Source of the DNA: Streptomyces natalensis ATCC 27448
Lineage (GTDB): Bacteria > Actinomycetota > Actinomycetes > Streptomycetales > Streptomycetaceae
Reading direction: 5' to 3'
Length of the DNA: 64,000 bases
NCBI RefSeq assembly: GCF_000935125.1
Contig: NZ_JRKI01000061.1
Coordinates: 248,001-312,000 of the forward strand
Shown piece after piece: positions 16,458 to 25,775 of the stretch. Position 1 is the first letter of the stretch; each line of letters begins with the position of its first letter. The notes beneath the pieces are model-generated. The model ran no database searches, was not told the origin of the DNA, and worked only from the letters and a program-made list of their open reading frames with translations. The position numbers were made by a program, and so were the translations under genes.

Positions 16458-17306
16458 TCAGCCGTGCAGCACGGTGCGCGCCAACTGCCGTGACTGGGCG
16501 ACCAGTCGGTCCTGGGAGTCCCAGACCTCGGCGTCCTCCTCCAGGAAGCCGCCCGCCAGGTTGCGGGTGGTGATGGCGACGCGGAGCGGGCCGGGGGCCG
16601 GGCGGTGGCGGATGTGGGCGGTGAGTTCGACGGTGGGGACCCAGCCGGACAGGCCCAGGTCGAAGGCGGTGGGCGGCAGGGCGTCGACCGTCAGCAGGAG
16701 GGAGAGCGGGTCGGGCTCGCGGCCGTCGGCGAGGCCGAACCAGGCGCGCATCTCGCCCTTGCCGGAGGGCGCGCCGACGGCCCAGCCGGCGGTCGCCGGG
16801 TCGAGGCGGAGGGCGAGGCGTTCGGTGATGGCCGTGCTGCCGGAGATCGCCGGGCGCCCGCCGGGTGCGGCCTCGGGGCCCAGGCAGTGTTCGTACGGGG
16901 GGATGGCGGGCGGTTTGGCGGCGGTGCGGACGTCGTCGGGGAGGGCGCCGAGGTCGCCGTACGCGGCGAGCACCCGCAGCCGCTCGATCTCGGTGCCGTC
17001 CTCGGCGAACTGGATCAGGCGGGCGGTGCCGGTGGACATGGTGCGGCCGGTGCGCACCACCTCGGTGCGGATGACGGCGGGGCCCGGGACGGAGGCGGTC
17101 AGGTAGTGGGCGGTGACCGAGAAGGGGTCGGGGTGCGGGAGGGCGTCGCCCAGGGCGCGGCCCATCAGGGCCAGCAGATAGCCGCCGTTGACCGCCTGGA
17201 TGATCGTCCAGCCGGCCGAGAGGTGGGCGTCGTAGACGCCGGGGGCGCGGCGGACGACCGCCGTATCGCGGTCGAATTCGCTGTTACCGATGGTCGCCGT
17301 TGCCAT
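16458..17306 (-). CDS. Thioesterase-family protein (double hotdog, TesB-like)
   Basis: The 282-residue protein has two hotdog-like halves. The first contains AGWTIIQAVNGGYLLALMGR. The second contains TVELTAHIRHRPAPGPL and ends with the conserved GGFLEEDAEVWDSQDRLVAQ. It is likely an acyl-CoA thioesterase, with substrate unknown. A TACCG-AC-CGGTA operator-like repeat upstream suggests control by a TetR-type fatty-acid regulator encoded elsewhere. It lies 122 nt upstream of the conflict operon on the same strand and is probably independent of it. Confidence 0.85.
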   Translation of the reverse strand: MATATIGNSEFDRDTAVVRRAPGVYDAHLSAGWTIIQAVNGGYLLALMGRALGDALPHPDPFSVTAHYLTASVPGPAVIRTEVVRTGRTMSTGTARLIQFAEDGTEIERLRVLAAYGDLGALPDDVRTAAKPPAIPPYEHCLGPEAAPGGRPAISGSTAITERLALRLDPATAGWAVGAPSGKGEMRAWFGLADGREPDPLSLLLTVDALPPTAFDLGLSGWVPTVELTAHIRHRPAPGPLRVAITTRNLAGGFLEEDAEVWDSQDRLVAQSRQLARTVLHG

Positions 17307-17329
17307 GGCGGCACGCTACACGGAAAAGT

Positions 17330-17341
17330 TACCGACCGGTA
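17330..17341. promoter_or_regulatory. TACCG-AC-CGGTA inverted repeat (TetR-type operator candidate)
   Basis: Two 5-nt arms with a 2-nt centre lie 24 nt upstream of the thioesterase start and 60 nt upstream of the divergent channel gene. ACCGACCGGT-type sites are typical of actinobacterial TetR repressors of acyl-CoA metabolism. Confidence 0.5.
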
Positions 17342-17400
17342 GTGCCAGATTTGACGACCTCGGGCGGAGGCTCGCATTCCGGGCCTGCGATGATGCCGCC

Positions 17401-18030
17401 ATGCTGTATGTGCTCTACCTGGTCGGCGTCGCCGCCTTCGCCGCGAGCGGCGTGCTGGCCGCCTACCGGGCCAATATGGACCCCTTCGGCGGCCTGGTCC
17501 TCGCCTTCGCCGCCTCGGTCTCCGGCGGCACGCTGCGCGACACCATCCTCAACCGGGCGCCGCACTGGCCCCATGACTGGGTCCTGCTCACACTGATCAT
17601 CTGCGTCGGCGTCGGCACCATCATCTATCTGCGGTTCTGGCAGCTCCCGCAGAAATCACTGCTGGTCGTGGACGCGGTGGGGCTCTCCGTGGTCACCGTC
17701 ATCGGAGCGCGGACCGCCATTCAGGCGGGCGTCACACCGCTGGCCGTGATCATTCTCGCCGTGCTGACCGGGGTCACCGGCGAGGTCATCCGCGATGTGC
17801 TGTGCGGGGAGTTCCCTCCGCTGCTGCTGCGCGAGGACGTCTACGCCCTTGCGGCCCTGGCGGGCGCCTGCTGCCTTCTGGCCCTGTCCCACCTCGGCGT
17901 GGGGGCCACCCCCGCCGCCGCGGTCTCGGCGGGGGTGGTCTTCGCCCTGCGGATGGGCGCGGTGTACTTCGGGGTGCATCTGCCGCGGCCGCACCAACTG
18001 GCCGACCGCGGCGGACCGGACGCCGGCTAG
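17401..18030 (+). CDS. TRIC-type (UPF0126) cation channel family membrane protein
   Basis: The 209-residue protein has seven hydrophobic segments in two repeated halves, each with the family's glycine-rich motif: ASVSGGTLRDTILNR in the first and TGVTGEVIRDVLCGE in the second. Prokaryotic TRIC homologues form trimeric monovalent cation channels; the physiological role is unclear. ATG 17401 is used because the first membrane helix starts immediately. It is convergent with the M1 peptidase gene, only 4 nt away. Confidence 0.92.
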   Translation: MLYVLYLVGVAAFAASGVLAAYRANMDPFGGLVLAFAASVSGGTLRDTILNRAPHWPHDWVLLTLIICVGVGTIIYLRFWQLPQKSLLVVDAVGLSVVTVIGARTAIQAGVTPLAVIILAVLTGVTGEVIRDVLCGEFPPLLLREDVYALAALAGACCLLALSHLGVGATPAAAVSAGVVFALRMGAVYFGVHLPRPHQLADRGGPDAG

Positions 18031-18034
18031 CGCC

Positions 18035-19444
18035 TCACTTCCCGGACAGGGCGGGCCGGTGGTCCGTGTAGAGCCAGGTGTTGAACAGACCGGCCAGCCG
18101 CTTCCCGGATATCTTCTCGGCGAGCGCGATGAACTGGGACGTCGAGGCGTTGCCGTAGCGGTGCGCGGCGGTCCAGGCCGGCAGCAGCTCGAAGAACGCC
18201 TTGTCGCCGATCCGCTCGCGCAGCGCCTGGAGGGTCATCGCACCCCGCATGTAGACCGCGTCGGAGAACATGGTGTCGCGCTGCGGGTCGGCGACCGTGA
18301 TCTTCCAGAAGTTGTCGCTTTCAGGGACGGACGCATACTCCTTGCGGAAGGCGTCATGGGCGGTGCGGGTGCCCTTGTGCTCGTCCCACAGCCACTGCGC
18401 GTAGCTGGCGAAGCCCTCGTTGAGCCAGATGTCCTTCCACTGCCGGACCGAGACCGAGTCGCCGAACCACTGGTGGGCCAGCTCGTGGACGATGGTGGAC
18501 TCGCTGCGGCCGGCCGAATAGACCGGCTTGGACTGCACCTCCAGCGAGAACCCGGCCTGCGGCATGTCGTCGACGACCGCGCCGGTCTCCTCGAAGGGGT
18601 ACGGCCCGAAGATCTGGGACCAGTAGTCGGTGGCCGCAGCGGTGACGCCGTAGACGTCGACCTTGCCGGTGGGCAGGGTCGGGTCGGTGGCGACGTAGAT
18701 CGGGGTGCCACCGGGGGTGGTGCCGGTGCGGACGTCGAACTTCCCGATGGTGGCGGTGGCCAGATACGTCGCCATCGGGCGGGACTCGCGCCAGTGGGCG
18801 TAGGAGCGGTTGTGCTTCTCGCCGGAGGCGATCAGCCGCCCGTTGGAGACGCCGGTCAGCCCCTTGGGGGCGTCGATGCGGATGTCGTAGGTGGCCTTGT
18901 CGGAGGGGTGGTCGCTGGAGGGGAACCACGTCGAGGCGGCGTTGGGCTCGCAGGCGACGAAGACGCCGTCCTTGGTCTTCATCCAGCCGTAGTCGGAGCC
19001 GAAGACGATCGGGCCGTTCAGCGGCTTGGGCACGCCGTGATAGGCGACGGTGACGGTGAACCGGTGCCCCTTGGACAGGCTGAAGTCGGGGGTCACGGTG
19101 AGTTCGTCGCCGGACCTGGTGAAGTGCGCCCGCCGGCCGTTCACACGGACCGCATCGACCGTCAGCTTCTGGAGATCGAGGTCGAAGGCGGACAGGTTCT
19201 GGGTGGCCCGGGCGGTCAGGGTCGTACGGCCGTCGAGGCGGCCGGAGTCGGGGTGGTAGCTGACGCCCAGGTCGTAATGGAGCGCGTCGAAACCGCCGTT
19301 GCCCATATCGGGGAAATACGGGTCGCCGACGCCGGGGGCTCCGGGCGAGGCCGCGGGGGCGGCGGCGATGGTGGCCGCGGAGGCGACCGCGGTGGCCAGG
19401 GCCAGCCAGCGGGAGGTGCGACGAGCAGAGCGGGAGAGTGCCAT
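18035..19444 (-). CDS. Secreted M1-family zinc metallopeptidase
   Basis: The 469-residue protein has a signal peptide (basic start, hydrophobic core about 12-30). Zinc ligands are H320, H324 and E343, in HELAHQW followed 18 residues later by NEGFASYAQW; E321 is the catalytic base. The exopeptidase GxMEN motif is replaced by GFSLEVQ, as in divergent secreted M1 members. It has the N-terminal beta domain and catalytic domain but lacks the large C-terminal helical domain of PepN. It is probably an extracellular aminopeptidase that could feed the downstream peptide importer. Confidence 0.93.
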   Translation of the reverse strand: MALSRSARRTSRWLALATAVASAATIAAAPAASPGAPGVGDPYFPDMGNGGFDALHYDLGVSYHPDSGRLDGRTTLTARATQNLSAFDLDLQKLTVDAVRVNGRRAHFTRSGDELTVTPDFSLSKGHRFTVTVAYHGVPKPLNGPIVFGSDYGWMKTKDGVFVACEPNAASTWFPSSDHPSDKATYDIRIDAPKGLTGVSNGRLIASGEKHNRSYAHWRESRPMATYLATATIGKFDVRTGTTPGGTPIYVATDPTLPTGKVDVYGVTAAATDYWSQIFGPYPFEETGAVVDDMPQAGFSLEVQSKPVYSAGRSESTIVHELAHQWFGDSVSVRQWKDIWLNEGFASYAQWLWDEHKGTRTAHDAFRKEYASVPESDNFWKITVADPQRDTMFSDAVYMRGAMTLQALRERIGDKAFFELLPAWTAAHRYGNASTSQFIALAEKISGKRLAGLFNTWLYTDHRPALSGK

Positions 19445-19493
19445 GAGCCGTCCTTTCGGACCGTGGGGAACACACGACAGGTATCGAACAACC

Positions 19494-19508
19494 GTGCAGA
19501 CTCTGCAC
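19494..19508. promoter_or_regulatory. 15-bp inverted repeat upstream of the M1 peptidase gene
   Basis: GTGCAGA and TCTGCAC arms flank a single C. It lies 50 nt upstream of the leftward peptidase and 86 nt beyond the importer operon's last stop. It could be an operator or part of a terminator stem; there is no T-tract. Confidence 0.4.
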
Positions 19509-19594
19509 CCTAGCGCCCCGCTTTGCCCGGGACTTTGCCAATTCCTCAGCCGTTACCGGCCGTTGGCGCCCCGGCCCCTCGGACAGGCCCTCCG

Positions 19595-20719
19595 TCAGGT
19601 CGCGTCGACGGGCCGCTCCTGCGGGGCGTTCTCCGGGTGGTGGCAGGCCACCTGGTGGCCGGTGCGCAGGGCGACCAGCGGCGGTTCGGTGGTGGCGCAC
19701 TCCTCGGTCGCCTTCCAGCAGCGGGTACGGAACCGGCAGCCGGAGGGCGGGTTGATCGGGGAGGGCACATCGCCCTTGAGCAGAATCCTCTCGCGCTGGG
19801 TACGCCGCCTGGGGTCGGGCACCGGCACGGCGGACAGCAGCGCCGTGGTGTACGGATGCATCGGCGTCTCGTACAGCGACGCACGGTCGGCCAGCTCCAC
19901 GATCTTGCCGAGGTACATCACCGCGATCCGGTCCGAGACGTGCCGGATGACCGACAGGTCGTGGGCGATGATGACGTAGGTCAGGCCCAGTTCCTCCTGG
20001 AGGTCGTCCATGAGGTTGACGACCTGGGCCTGGATCGAGACGTCCAGCGCGGAGACCGGCTCGTCGGCGACCACCAGCTTGGGTTTGAGGGCCAGCGCGC
20101 GGGCGATGCCGATGCGCTGGCGCTGTCCGCCGGAGAATTCGTGCGGATAGCGGTTGTAGTGCTCCGGGCTCAGGCCCACCAGCTCCAGCAGCCGCTGCAC
20201 CTCCTTCTTGACCCCGCCCTCGGGCTCGACGCCCTGGAGGCGGAAGGGGGTGGAGACGATGGCGCCGATGGTGTGCCGCGGGTTCAGCGAACCGTAGGGA
20301 TCCTGGAAGATCATCTGGATGTCGCGGCGCATCGGCCGCAGCTTTCCCTGGGAAAGGTGCGTGATGTCCGTGCCCTGGAACTCGATCGATCCGCCGGTCG
20401 GCTCGTCGAGCCGGGTGATCAGCCGGCCCGTCGTGGACTTGCCGCAGCCGGACTCGCCGACGACGCCGAGGGTTTCGCCGGGCCGTACGTCGAAGTCGAT
20501 GCCGTCGACCGCCTGGACGGCCCCGACCTTGCGCTTGAGCAGGCCCTTGGTGATCGGGAAGTGGCGGACCAGACCGCGCACCCGCAGCAACGGCTCTACC
20601 TGCGTCGTGTCGTCGGCGGTCCCGGTCGTCTCTGTCGTCTCGGACGTCTCGGCCGTCTTGGTCGTCTTGGTCGTCTCGGACGTCTCGGCCGTCTTGGTCG
20701 TCTCGGTCGTCTCGGTCAC
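19595..20719 (-). CDS. Oligopeptide/dipeptide ABC importer ATPase (DppF/OppF-like)
   Basis: The 374-residue ATPase has Walker A GESGCGKST, signature EFSGGQRQR, Walker B VVADEPVSALD and the C-terminal oligopeptide-transporter domain with its Cys-rich PSGCRFRTRC...EC, which in some homologues binds Fe-S. GTG 20719 shares GTGA with the previous gene's stop. About 40 N-terminal residues are a Thr/Glu/Lys repeat (TETTKTAETSETT-like) absent from normal family members, which begin near EPLLRVRGLV. It is the last gene of the importer operon. Confidence 0.93.
   Translation of the reverse strand: MTETTETTKTAETSETTKTTKTAETSETTETTGTADDTTQVEPLLRVRGLVRHFPITKGLLKRKVGAVQAVDGIDFDVRPGETLGVVGESGCGKSTTGRLITRLDEPTGGSIEFQGTDITHLSQGKLRPMRRDIQMIFQDPYGSLNPRHTIGAIVSTPFRLQGVEPEGGVKKEVQRLLELVGLSPEHYNRYPHEFSGGQRQRIGIARALALKPKLVVADEPVSALDVSIQAQVVNLMDDLQEELGLTYVIIAHDLSVIRHVSDRIAVMYLGKIVELADRASLYETPMHPYTTALLSAVPVPDPRRRTQRERILLKGDVPSPINPPSGCRFRTRCWKATEECATTEPPLVALRTGHQVACHHPENAPQERPVDAT
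20635..20703. repeat. Two 33-bp direct repeats in the DppF-like gene's 5' end
   Basis: Copies at 20635-20667 and 20671-20703 are offset by exactly 36 bp (12 codons) and are built from smaller GTCTCGG/GTCTTGG units. They encode the Thr/Glu/Lys-rich N-terminal tail in frame, so copy number can change without frameshifting. Confidence 0.8.
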
Positions 20720-21804
20720 AGCTTCGGCGCAATCTCTTCGGTCCAGATACGCTCCCGCTCCTCCGGTGCCATGTGGCAGGCGGAGAAGTGCCCGTCCGCG
20801 GCCTCGCGCAGTTCGGGGCGCACCGTACGGGTGAGGTCGTCCGCGGGGACGTCCGCGTAGGGGCAACGGGGGTTGAAGGCACAGCCGGACGGCACGTTGA
20901 TCAGGCTGGGCGGCGAGCCCTTGACGGGGATCAGCCGGTCGGTCTGGTCACGGTCGATCCGTGGCATGGAGCCGAGCAGGCCCCAGGTGTAGGGGTGCTG
21001 GGGGCGGGAGAAGACCTTCTCGGAGGGGCCGCGCTCCACGCACCGGCCGCCGTACATCACCAGCAGGTCGTCGGCGAGCTCGGCGACCACGCCCAGGTCG
21101 TGGGTGATGAGGATGACCGCCGAGCCGAACTCCTTCTGAAGATCGCGGATCAGGTCCAGGATCTGCGCCTGGACGGTGACGTCCAGGGCGGTGGTCGGCT
21201 CGTCCGCGATGAGCAGTTCGGGGTTGTTGACCAGCGCCATCGCGATCATCGCGCGCTGGCGCATGCCGCCGGAGAACTGGTGCGGATGGTCGTCGACGCG
21301 TTTGTCGGGCTGCGGGATGCCGACCCGGTCGAGCATCTCGACCGCCCGCTTGCGCGCGGTCTTCCTGCTGACGTCGTGGTGGACGCGGTAGGCCTCCACG
21401 ATCTGGTTGCCGACCGTGTAGAAGGGGTGCAGCGCGGACAGCGGATCCTGGAAGATCATCGCCATCCGGCGGCCGCGCAGCCGGCGCACCTCGTCCGGAT
21501 CGGCGCCCACCAGCTCCTTGCCGTCCAGCCAGATCTCACCGGACATCCGCACCTTGTTGCGCTCCCGGCGCGCGGCGCGGTGCAGGCCCATGACGGCGAG
21601 CGAGGTCACCGACTTGCCGGAGCCGGACTCGCCGACGATGCCGAGCGTTTTGCCCTTCTCCAGGCTGAAGGTGAGCCCGTCGACGGACTTGACCAGGCCG
21701 TCGTCGGTGGGGAAGTGCACCTTGAGATCGCGCACTTCGAGGAAGGCGGACGGCGCCTTGGCGGCCTCGGCCGCGCCGGCCTTGTCGTCGGAGGAGTCGG
21801 TCAC
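20716..21804 (-). CDS. Oligopeptide/dipeptide ABC importer ATPase (DppD/OppD-like)
   Basis: The 362-residue ATPase has Walker A GESGSGKSV, signature FSGGMRQRA, Walker B LIADEPTTALDV and the C-terminal oligopeptide domain with NVPSGCAFNPRCPYA. GTG 21804 is chosen because it shares GTGA with the permease stop. It pairs with the next ATPase to power peptide uptake at the cytoplasmic face of the membrane. Confidence 0.95.
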   Translation of the reverse strand: MTDSSDDKAGAAEAAKAPSAFLEVRDLKVHFPTDDGLVKSVDGLTFSLEKGKTLGIVGESGSGKSVTSLAVMGLHRAARRERNKVRMSGEIWLDGKELVGADPDEVRRLRGRRMAMIFQDPLSALHPFYTVGNQIVEAYRVHHDVSRKTARKRAVEMLDRVGIPQPDKRVDDHPHQFSGGMRQRAMIAMALVNNPELLIADEPTTALDVTVQAQILDLIRDLQKEFGSAVILITHDLGVVAELADDLLVMYGGRCVERGPSEKVFSRPQHPYTWGLLGSMPRIDRDQTDRLIPVKGSPPSLINVPSGCAFNPRCPYADVPADDLTRTVRPELREAADGHFSACHMAPEERERIWTEEIAPKL

Positions 21805-22811
21805 GAGAGCCTCACCCGCGGGTCGACGGCGGCGTACAGGATGTCCACCACCAGATTGCACAGAACGATGAAGAACGCGGCGAGCAGGGTGACGCCGAGG
21901 ATGTTCGGCAGGTCGTTGGCGTTGATCGCCTCCACCGCGAAGGCGCCGACTCCCTTGAGCGAGAAGACCTGTTCGGTGATGAGCGCCCCGCCGAGCAGCA
22001 GGCCCAGGTCCATGCCGAAGACGGTGATGATCGGGGTGAGCGCGGCCCGCAGACCGTGCCGCAGCACGACCTTGCGTTCGCGCAGGCCCTTGGCGCGGGC
22101 GGTACGGATGTAGTCCTCGCCCAGCGTTTCGAGCATGCCCGCCCTGGTCAGGCGGGCGTAGAGCGCGGAGTAGAGGAATGCCAGTGTCACCCAGGGCAGG
22201 ACCAGGTTGCTCGCCCAGCCCGCCGGGTCGTCCGTCAGATTCACATACTCATGGGCCTCGAATATCGGCCACTGGTAGGTGAACAGGGCCAGCGCCAGGG
22301 CGCCGGTGAAGAACATGGGCAGCGAGACACCGGCCAGGGCCACGCCCATGGCCATCCGGTCGAAGAGCGAGCCGGGCCGCAGCGCGGAGAGCACGCCGGT
22401 GGCGACACCGGAGACGACCCACAGCACGGCCGCGCCGGCGGCCAGCGAGACCGTCACCGGAAGGCGGTCCTGGATTTCGGGCCAGACCTCGATATGGGTT
22501 TTGAAGGAATAGCCGAAGCACGGCACATGGCAGGTGGCCGCGTCCGGTCCGAATTTGTAGTCGACGCCGACGAAAATGCCCTTGAGGAAGTCCCAGTACT
22601 GCTCGTACACGGGCTTGTCCAGGCCGAGATTCCGCTTCACCGCGACGATGTCCGCGGCCGTGGGGGCCTTTCCGATGTACTGCTGGGCAAGCTGGTCGGT
22701 GGTCTGCCCGGCCATCTTCGGCAGCAGGAAGAAGATGCCGAAGGTGACCGCGCTGACGATCAGCAGCAGGATCACTGCGCTGATCAACCTGCGGATGAGG
22801 TACGAGAACAC
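21801..22811 (-). CDS. Peptide ABC importer permease (DppB/OppB-like)
   Basis: The 336-residue permease begins MFSYLIRRLISAVILLLIVS, the standard DppB opening. It has six membrane segments and the EAA-type loop YIRTARAKGLRERKVVLRH before the last two. A long extracytoplasmic loop (about 60-115) is enlarged and contains two cysteines. It lies 77 nt downstream of the binding-protein gene and is coupled to the first ATPase. Confidence 0.95.
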   Translation of the reverse strand: MFSYLIRRLISAVILLLIVSAVTFGIFFLLPKMAGQTTDQLAQQYIGKAPTAADIVAVKRNLGLDKPVYEQYWDFLKGIFVGVDYKFGPDAATCHVPCFGYSFKTHIEVWPEIQDRLPVTVSLAAGAAVLWVVSGVATGVLSALRPGSLFDRMAMGVALAGVSLPMFFTGALALALFTYQWPIFEAHEYVNLTDDPAGWASNLVLPWVTLAFLYSALYARLTRAGMLETLGEDYIRTARAKGLRERKVVLRHGLRAALTPIITVFGMDLGLLLGGALITEQVFSLKGVGAFAVEAINANDLPNILGVTLLAAFFIVLCNLVVDILYAAVDPRVRLS

Positions 22812-22888
22812 GGGATGCGGCGTCGGTGCCGCGGGCCGGTCGGAGACGGCCCGCGGACACCAATGCCTTCACCTGCCTTCCAGGGCTG

Positions 22889-24637
22889 CTACTGCTTGAC
22901 GCCGATGTTGAGGTAGTCGTATTCGCCGCTGTAGGCCGAGGTCGACACCACGTTGGTGGCCTTGGGAGAGCGGTAGTTCAGGACCTTGAAGTAGGTGAGC
23001 GGGACGATCACGGCCTGCTCCATCGTCTTCCGGTCGATCTGGGCGTACGCCTTTTCGCGGGCGGCCTGGTCGGGGTTGGCGATGGCCGTGTCGAGCAGGT
23101 TGTTGATCCCCGGGTCGTCCAGCTGGGAAAGGTTGGAGTTACCGGACTGGCTGATCGCCTTGCCGTGCAGGATCTGCTGGAGATAGCCGTAGCCGGTGGG
23201 GAAGTCCGCGCCCCACTGCATCATCATCAGACCGACGTTGTTCTTCTCGGTGAACTTCGGCACACCGGCGTAGTCCGAGAAGTACTTGCTCGACGGGTAG
23301 GTCTGGATCTTGGCGTTGATGCCGATCTTCTTGAGCGATTCGATGACCGAGGTCGCGCCGTCCACCTCTTCCTGGCGGTCGCTGCGCGCCAGAATGGTGG
23401 TGCTGACCTTGCCCGCACCGCACTTGTCCCAGTGCTGCTTGGCCTGGGTCAGATCCAGCTTGTCGCCCTTGTACTTCTGCGGGTACAGGTCGTACTTCTG
23501 GTAGCCGTTGAGGTCGGTCGGCAGGATCGTGGTGGCCAGGCCGCCGCGGATCGGGCCGCCGAGCGCGCCCTGGACGGCCTTCTTGTCGAGCGCGTACTCG
23601 ACGGCCTTGCGGCACTCGACGTTGTCGAACGGCTTCACCTTGGTGTTGATCGCCGTGTAGATGAGCCGCTGGCCGAGCGCGTTGTCGGTGTTGGCCTTCT
23701 GCTTGGGGTCCGTCAGCAGCTGGGCCTGGGTCTGGCCGTCGACTCCCCGGCCGTTCAGGTCGATCTGGGTGTTGCCGGCCTGGAGGTCCTTGTCGATGGT
23801 CGACTGGGCGACCTTGAGGTTCAGGACGATCTTGGCGGGCAGCTGCTTGCGCAGCGGGTCGGTCTTGGCGGACCACTGCGGGTTGCGGACCAGGGTGAGC
23901 TGCTTGCCCTCCTGGTAGCTCTGGAACTTGTACGAGCCGGAGGAGACCACGGACTTGGTGTAGTCCGCGCCCTTGTCCTTGGCCTGCGGGACCGGGGCGG
24001 TCTGCGGGGAGCTGACCAGGTAGTCGAACTCGGCGAACGGCTTCTTGAGGTGGAAGACGATCGTGTTGTCGTCGGGGGTCTCGATGGACTTCAGCCCGGC
24101 CTTGGACTTGTCCTTGTAGGGGCCCTTGTAGCCGCCGTCGTTGTCCTGGAGGAACTGCTGGAAGTAGTTCGGGCCCAGTGAGAGGACGTCGCGTGCGAAG
24201 TTGCTGCGCTCGACGCCGTACTTGACGTCCTGCGAGGTGATCGGGGAGCCGTCCTCGTACTTCAGACCCTTGCGGATCGTGTACGTCCAGGTCTTGCCGC
24301 CGTCGGACGACTTGCCCATCGACGCGGCCAGGTCCGGGACCAGCTTGTTGCCCTTCTTGCCGGGGCCCGGCTGGAAGGTGGTGAGCGGGCGGGCGTAAAG
24401 GCGGCTGAAGTTCCAGATGAAGGCGTAGTAGGTGTTGCCCGGGTCGAACGACTCGGGGGCGTCGGCCATCGCGTAGGTGACCGTGCCGCCCTTCGCGTCC
24501 GAGGCGTTGACGACGCCCGTGGTGGCGGCGTTGGCCTTGCTGTCGCCGCTGTCGGAGGCGCCGCCGCCGCAGCCGGCGAGCAGCAGGCCCGCGCTGGTGA
24601 GGGCCGCTATCGCGGCGACCGGATGTGACCTTCTCAT
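22889..24637 (-). CDS. Peptide ABC importer substrate-binding lipoprotein (family 5)
   Basis: The 582-residue lipoprotein has lipobox LLLAGC in the first 25 residues, followed by a Gly/Ser linker and a family-5 solute-binding domain (YAMADAPESFDPGNTYYAF, then TWTYTIRKGLKYEDGSPI). ATG 24637 has AAGGGGAC upstream; an earlier ATG at 24685 would put unlikely residues before the signal peptide. It captures peptides outside the membrane. It sits between the two permease genes, an uncommon order. Confidence 0.95.
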   Translation of the reverse strand: MRRSHPVAAIAALTSAGLLLAGCGGGASDSGDSKANAATTGVVNASDAKGGTVTYAMADAPESFDPGNTYYAFIWNFSRLYARPLTTFQPGPGKKGNKLVPDLAASMGKSSDGGKTWTYTIRKGLKYEDGSPITSQDVKYGVERSNFARDVLSLGPNYFQQFLQDNDGGYKGPYKDKSKAGLKSIETPDDNTIVFHLKKPFAEFDYLVSSPQTAPVPQAKDKGADYTKSVVSSGSYKFQSYQEGKQLTLVRNPQWSAKTDPLRKQLPAKIVLNLKVAQSTIDKDLQAGNTQIDLNGRGVDGQTQAQLLTDPKQKANTDNALGQRLIYTAINTKVKPFDNVECRKAVEYALDKKAVQGALGGPIRGGLATTILPTDLNGYQKYDLYPQKYKGDKLDLTQAKQHWDKCGAGKVSTTILARSDRQEEVDGATSVIESLKKIGINAKIQTYPSSKYFSDYAGVPKFTEKNNVGLMMMQWGADFPTGYGYLQQILHGKAISQSGNSNLSQLDDPGINNLLDTAIANPDQAAREKAYAQIDRKTMEQAVIVPLTYFKVLNYRSPKATNVVSTSAYSGEYDYLNIGVKQ

Positions 24638-24776
24638 GGTGGTCGGTGTCCCCTTCGTTCGTCGGATAGGTCGAAACGTCAGCAACGTCGGACGTCGAAA
24701 GCGCGGATGAGGATTCTGGGCCGGACGGGCCGGATGGGCGGGAGGGGCGGGAGGGGGGCCGGATGGGGGGCGGGGA

Positions 24777-25775
24777 TCAGCGGCTGCGCGGATCCAGCGC
24801 GTCCCTCAGACCGTCGCCGAGCAGGTTGAACGCGAGCACGGTGACGAAGATCGCGAGGCCGGGGACGATCATGTACTGGGGGTCGACCTCGTAGTACTTG
24901 ACCGCCTGGTTGAGCATGCCGCCCCAGGACGCCTGCGGCGGCTGGATGCCGACGCCCAGGAAGCTCAGCGCCGCCTCGAAGAGGATGTTGGAGGGGATCA
25001 GCAGCGTCGAGTAGACGATGATCGGGCCCACCAGATTGGGCAGCAGTTCACGGAAGAGGATGAACGGGCCGCGGGCGCCCATACCGCGGGCGGCGTCCAC
25101 GAATTCCCGCTCCCGCAGCGACAGCGTCTGCGCGCGCACAATCCGCCCCATATACGGCCAGTTGAAGAAGCCGATCACGAAAATCAGGACGCAGATGTGC
25201 AGCGGCAGCCCTTCCATGCCGAATGCACCGCCCTGAAGCGAGGCGGAGATGGCAATCGCGAACAGCAGCAGCGGAAAAGCCAGGAACACATCCATCATGC
25301 GGCTGATGAACGCGTCCACCCGGCCGCGGTAGAAACCGGCGACCACACCGAGGACGGTGCCGATGGCGACCGACAGCATCGTCGCGCCGAAGGCCACCAG
25401 CAGCGAGACCCAGGAGCCCTCGATGATGCGGGCGAGCAGGTCCCGGCCGAACTTGGGGTCCACGCCCAGGGGGTGTGCGGCGCTCATGCCGCCGAAACCG
25501 GCCTTGGGCAGGGTGGTGTTGGCGTCGATCAGGTCCTGGTGGGGGCTGTCCGGGTCCAGTCCGAGCAGGGCCTGGAGGGGACGCGAGAACGCCGCCAGGA
25601 CGACGAGCAGGATGACAACGATGGCGCCCGCCACCGCAACCTTGTCGCGGCGGAAACGCAGCAGCGCGATCCGGCCGAGCGAGCGCCCTTCGATGCGCTG
25701 CGCCGGGACGCCCTTGAGCACCGCTTCCGGCTGCGCCTCGGCAGCGGCCCCGGTGGTCTCGATCGGTGCGGTCAC
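24777..25775 (-). CDS. Peptide ABC importer permease (DppC/OppC-like)
   Basis: The 332-residue permease is first in the importer operon. It has a long cytoplasmic N-terminus (about 45 residues), six membrane helices and the EAA loop REFVDAARGMGARGPFILFR. A region of about 50 residues after helix 1 (LLGLDPDSPHQDLIDANTTL) is typical of DppC. A G-rich 139-nt spacer (24638-24776) separates it from the binding-protein gene; it may attenuate transcription or carry an internal promoter. Confidence 0.95.
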   Translation of the reverse strand: MTAPIETTGAAAEAQPEAVLKGVPAQRIEGRSLGRIALLRFRRDKVAVAGAIVVILLVVLAAFSRPLQALLGLDPDSPHQDLIDANTTLPKAGFGGMSAAHPLGVDPKFGRDLLARIIEGSWVSLLVAFGATMLSVAIGTVLGVVAGFYRGRVDAFISRMMDVFLAFPLLLFAIAISASLQGGAFGMEGLPLHICVLIFVIGFFNWPYMGRIVRAQTLSLREREFVDAARGMGARGPFILFRELLPNLVGPIIVYSTLLIPSNILFEAALSFLGVGIQPPQASWGGMLNQAVKYYEVDPQYMIVPGLAIFVTVLAFNLLGDGLRDALDPRSR

